Source of the DNA: Gammaproteobacteria bacterium
GTDB taxonomy: Bacteria > Pseudomonadota > Gammaproteobacteria > HK1
Reading direction: 5' to 3'
Length of the DNA: 64,000 nt
Assembly (NCBI GenBank): GCA_022824305.1
Contig: JAJEAD010000023.1
Location: 62,001 to 126,000 of the forward strand
How positions within the stretch are numbered: the stretch's first letter is position 1; the number at the start of each line of letters is the position of its first letter. Below are positions 63,731-64,000 of this stretch, piece after piece. Below the pieces are notes generated by a model. The model was not told the origin of the DNA and did no database searches. It saw only the letters and a list, made by a program, of their open reading frames with translations. Made by a program: the position numbers and the translations under genes.

Positions 63731-64000
63731 TCAGCGCTTCACGCGCGCCACCGCGTCATCCCATCCCGAGAGGAGGCGCTCGCGTTCCTCCGCCGGCATG
63801 GATGGCTCGAAGCGCCGGTCGAGGCGCCACCGTCCCGCCACTTCGCGCGGCGACGAGATGAGACCCGCCCCCAGCGCCGCGAGACGGGCCGCACCGAGGG
63901 CGGTCGTCTCGGTCACGGTCGGGCGTTCCACCGGCATGTCCAGCACGTCGGCGAGGAACTGCATCAGCCAGTCGTTCGCGCTCATCCCGCCGTCGACGCG
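63731..64000 (-). CDS. glpK: Glycerol kinase, C-terminal end (partial)
   Basis: The last 89 residues of an FGGY kinase; the rest lies beyond the window. The visible start [20 protein letters not shown] with the following [23 protein letters not shown] and the Trp/Arg-rich tail match the end of glycerol kinase closely. It would make glycerol 3-phosphate from glycerol and ATP. It is 73 bases upstream of the AruI-like gene on the same strand. Confidence 0.87.
   Translation of the reverse strand, partial: RVDGGMSANDWLMQFLADVLDMPVERPTVTETTALGAARLAALGAGLISSPREVAGRWRLDRRFEPSMPAEERERLLSGWDDAVARVKR

Overview
The window is very GC-rich, densely coded bacterial chromosome. A Gram-negative, most likely gammaproteobacterial host is suggested by a contiguous recC-recB-recD set, a Kdo/lipopolysaccharide gene block (kdsD-kdsA-kdsC, waaA, Kdo kinase, Kdo 3-hydroxylase), a TonB-ExbB-ExbD energy-transducing system and a PCu(A)C copper chaperone. 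The taxonomic call is inference; no rRNA or tRNA gene was seen. Because of the GC content nearly every real gene has long open frames on the other strand and in other phases. I chose genes by recognisable family content and moved many starts inward to fit Shine-Dalgarno sites, family N-termini or neighbouring stops.

Layout. 1-2772 (minus): an M24 creatinase/ectoine-hydrolase-like protein, a choline-kinase-like phosphotransferase and an MttB-family methyltransferase cut by the window edge. 3270-8734 (plus): a class V aminotransferase, then a small secreted protein, ExbB, two ExbD proteins and a very large TonB with a 33-residue repeated linker. 9073-14995: metabolic singletons (VOC protein, FMN 2-hydroxyacid dehydrogenase, DUF899, MetX-like hydrolase, membrane/coiled-coil microprotein, methionine gamma-lyase-like enzyme, thiol-dioxygenase-like cupin). 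15173-24323 (plus): recC, recB, recD. 24543-28506 (plus): PhyH dioxygenase, YtcJ-type amidohydrolase, CobW GTPase. 28597-31831: CmcJ-like oxygenase, stand-alone biotinyl carrier and a divergent carboxyltransferase. 32101-34527 (minus): dimethylglycine/sarcosine dehydrogenase-like flavoprotein. 34720-37495 (plus): a tightly overlapping unit of PhnB-like protein, TauD dioxygenase, ureohydrolase and PCu(A)C chaperone.

37733-48700 is a lipopolysaccharide inner-core block, mostly on the minus strand: Kdo kinase, glycosyltransferase, Kdo transferase, a MazEF-type toxin-antitoxin pair with a visible promoter/operator, Kdo 3-hydroxylase, a second glycosyltransferase, a Uma2 nuclease-like protein, a plus-strand glycerate-kinase-like protein, and kdsC/kdsA/kdsD. 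48902-54506 (minus) is a peptide-type ABC importer with a fused double ATPase and a Tat-exported binding protein. 54844-64000 holds a VOC protein, a D-cysteine desulfhydrase-like enzyme, a Spy/CpxP-like protein with an OmpR-type two-component pair, a VapBC pair with promoter, a secreted 5'-nucleotidase-like enzyme, an AruI-like ThDP enzyme and the C-terminal end of glycerol kinase.

How genes fit together. One theme is Kdo: synthesis, transfer, phosphorylation and hydroxylation enzymes lie within 11 kb. A second is methylated amines and guanidino compounds: MttB-like methyltransferase, creatinase-like M24 protein, dimethylglycine dehydrogenase-like enzyme, ureohydrolase and AruI-like decarboxylase. 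A third is iron-dependent oxygenases: PhyH, TauD, CmcJ-like, KdoO and a cupin. I found no CRISPR array, prophage or intact insertion sequence. The strongest oddities are the second ExbD, which has Asn at the place of the proton-carrying Asp; the 33-residue repeat in TonB; a ureohydrolase with Asp at a metal-ligand His position; and a factor-independent terminator on the minus strand at 60334-60358 with no annotated gene in front of it.
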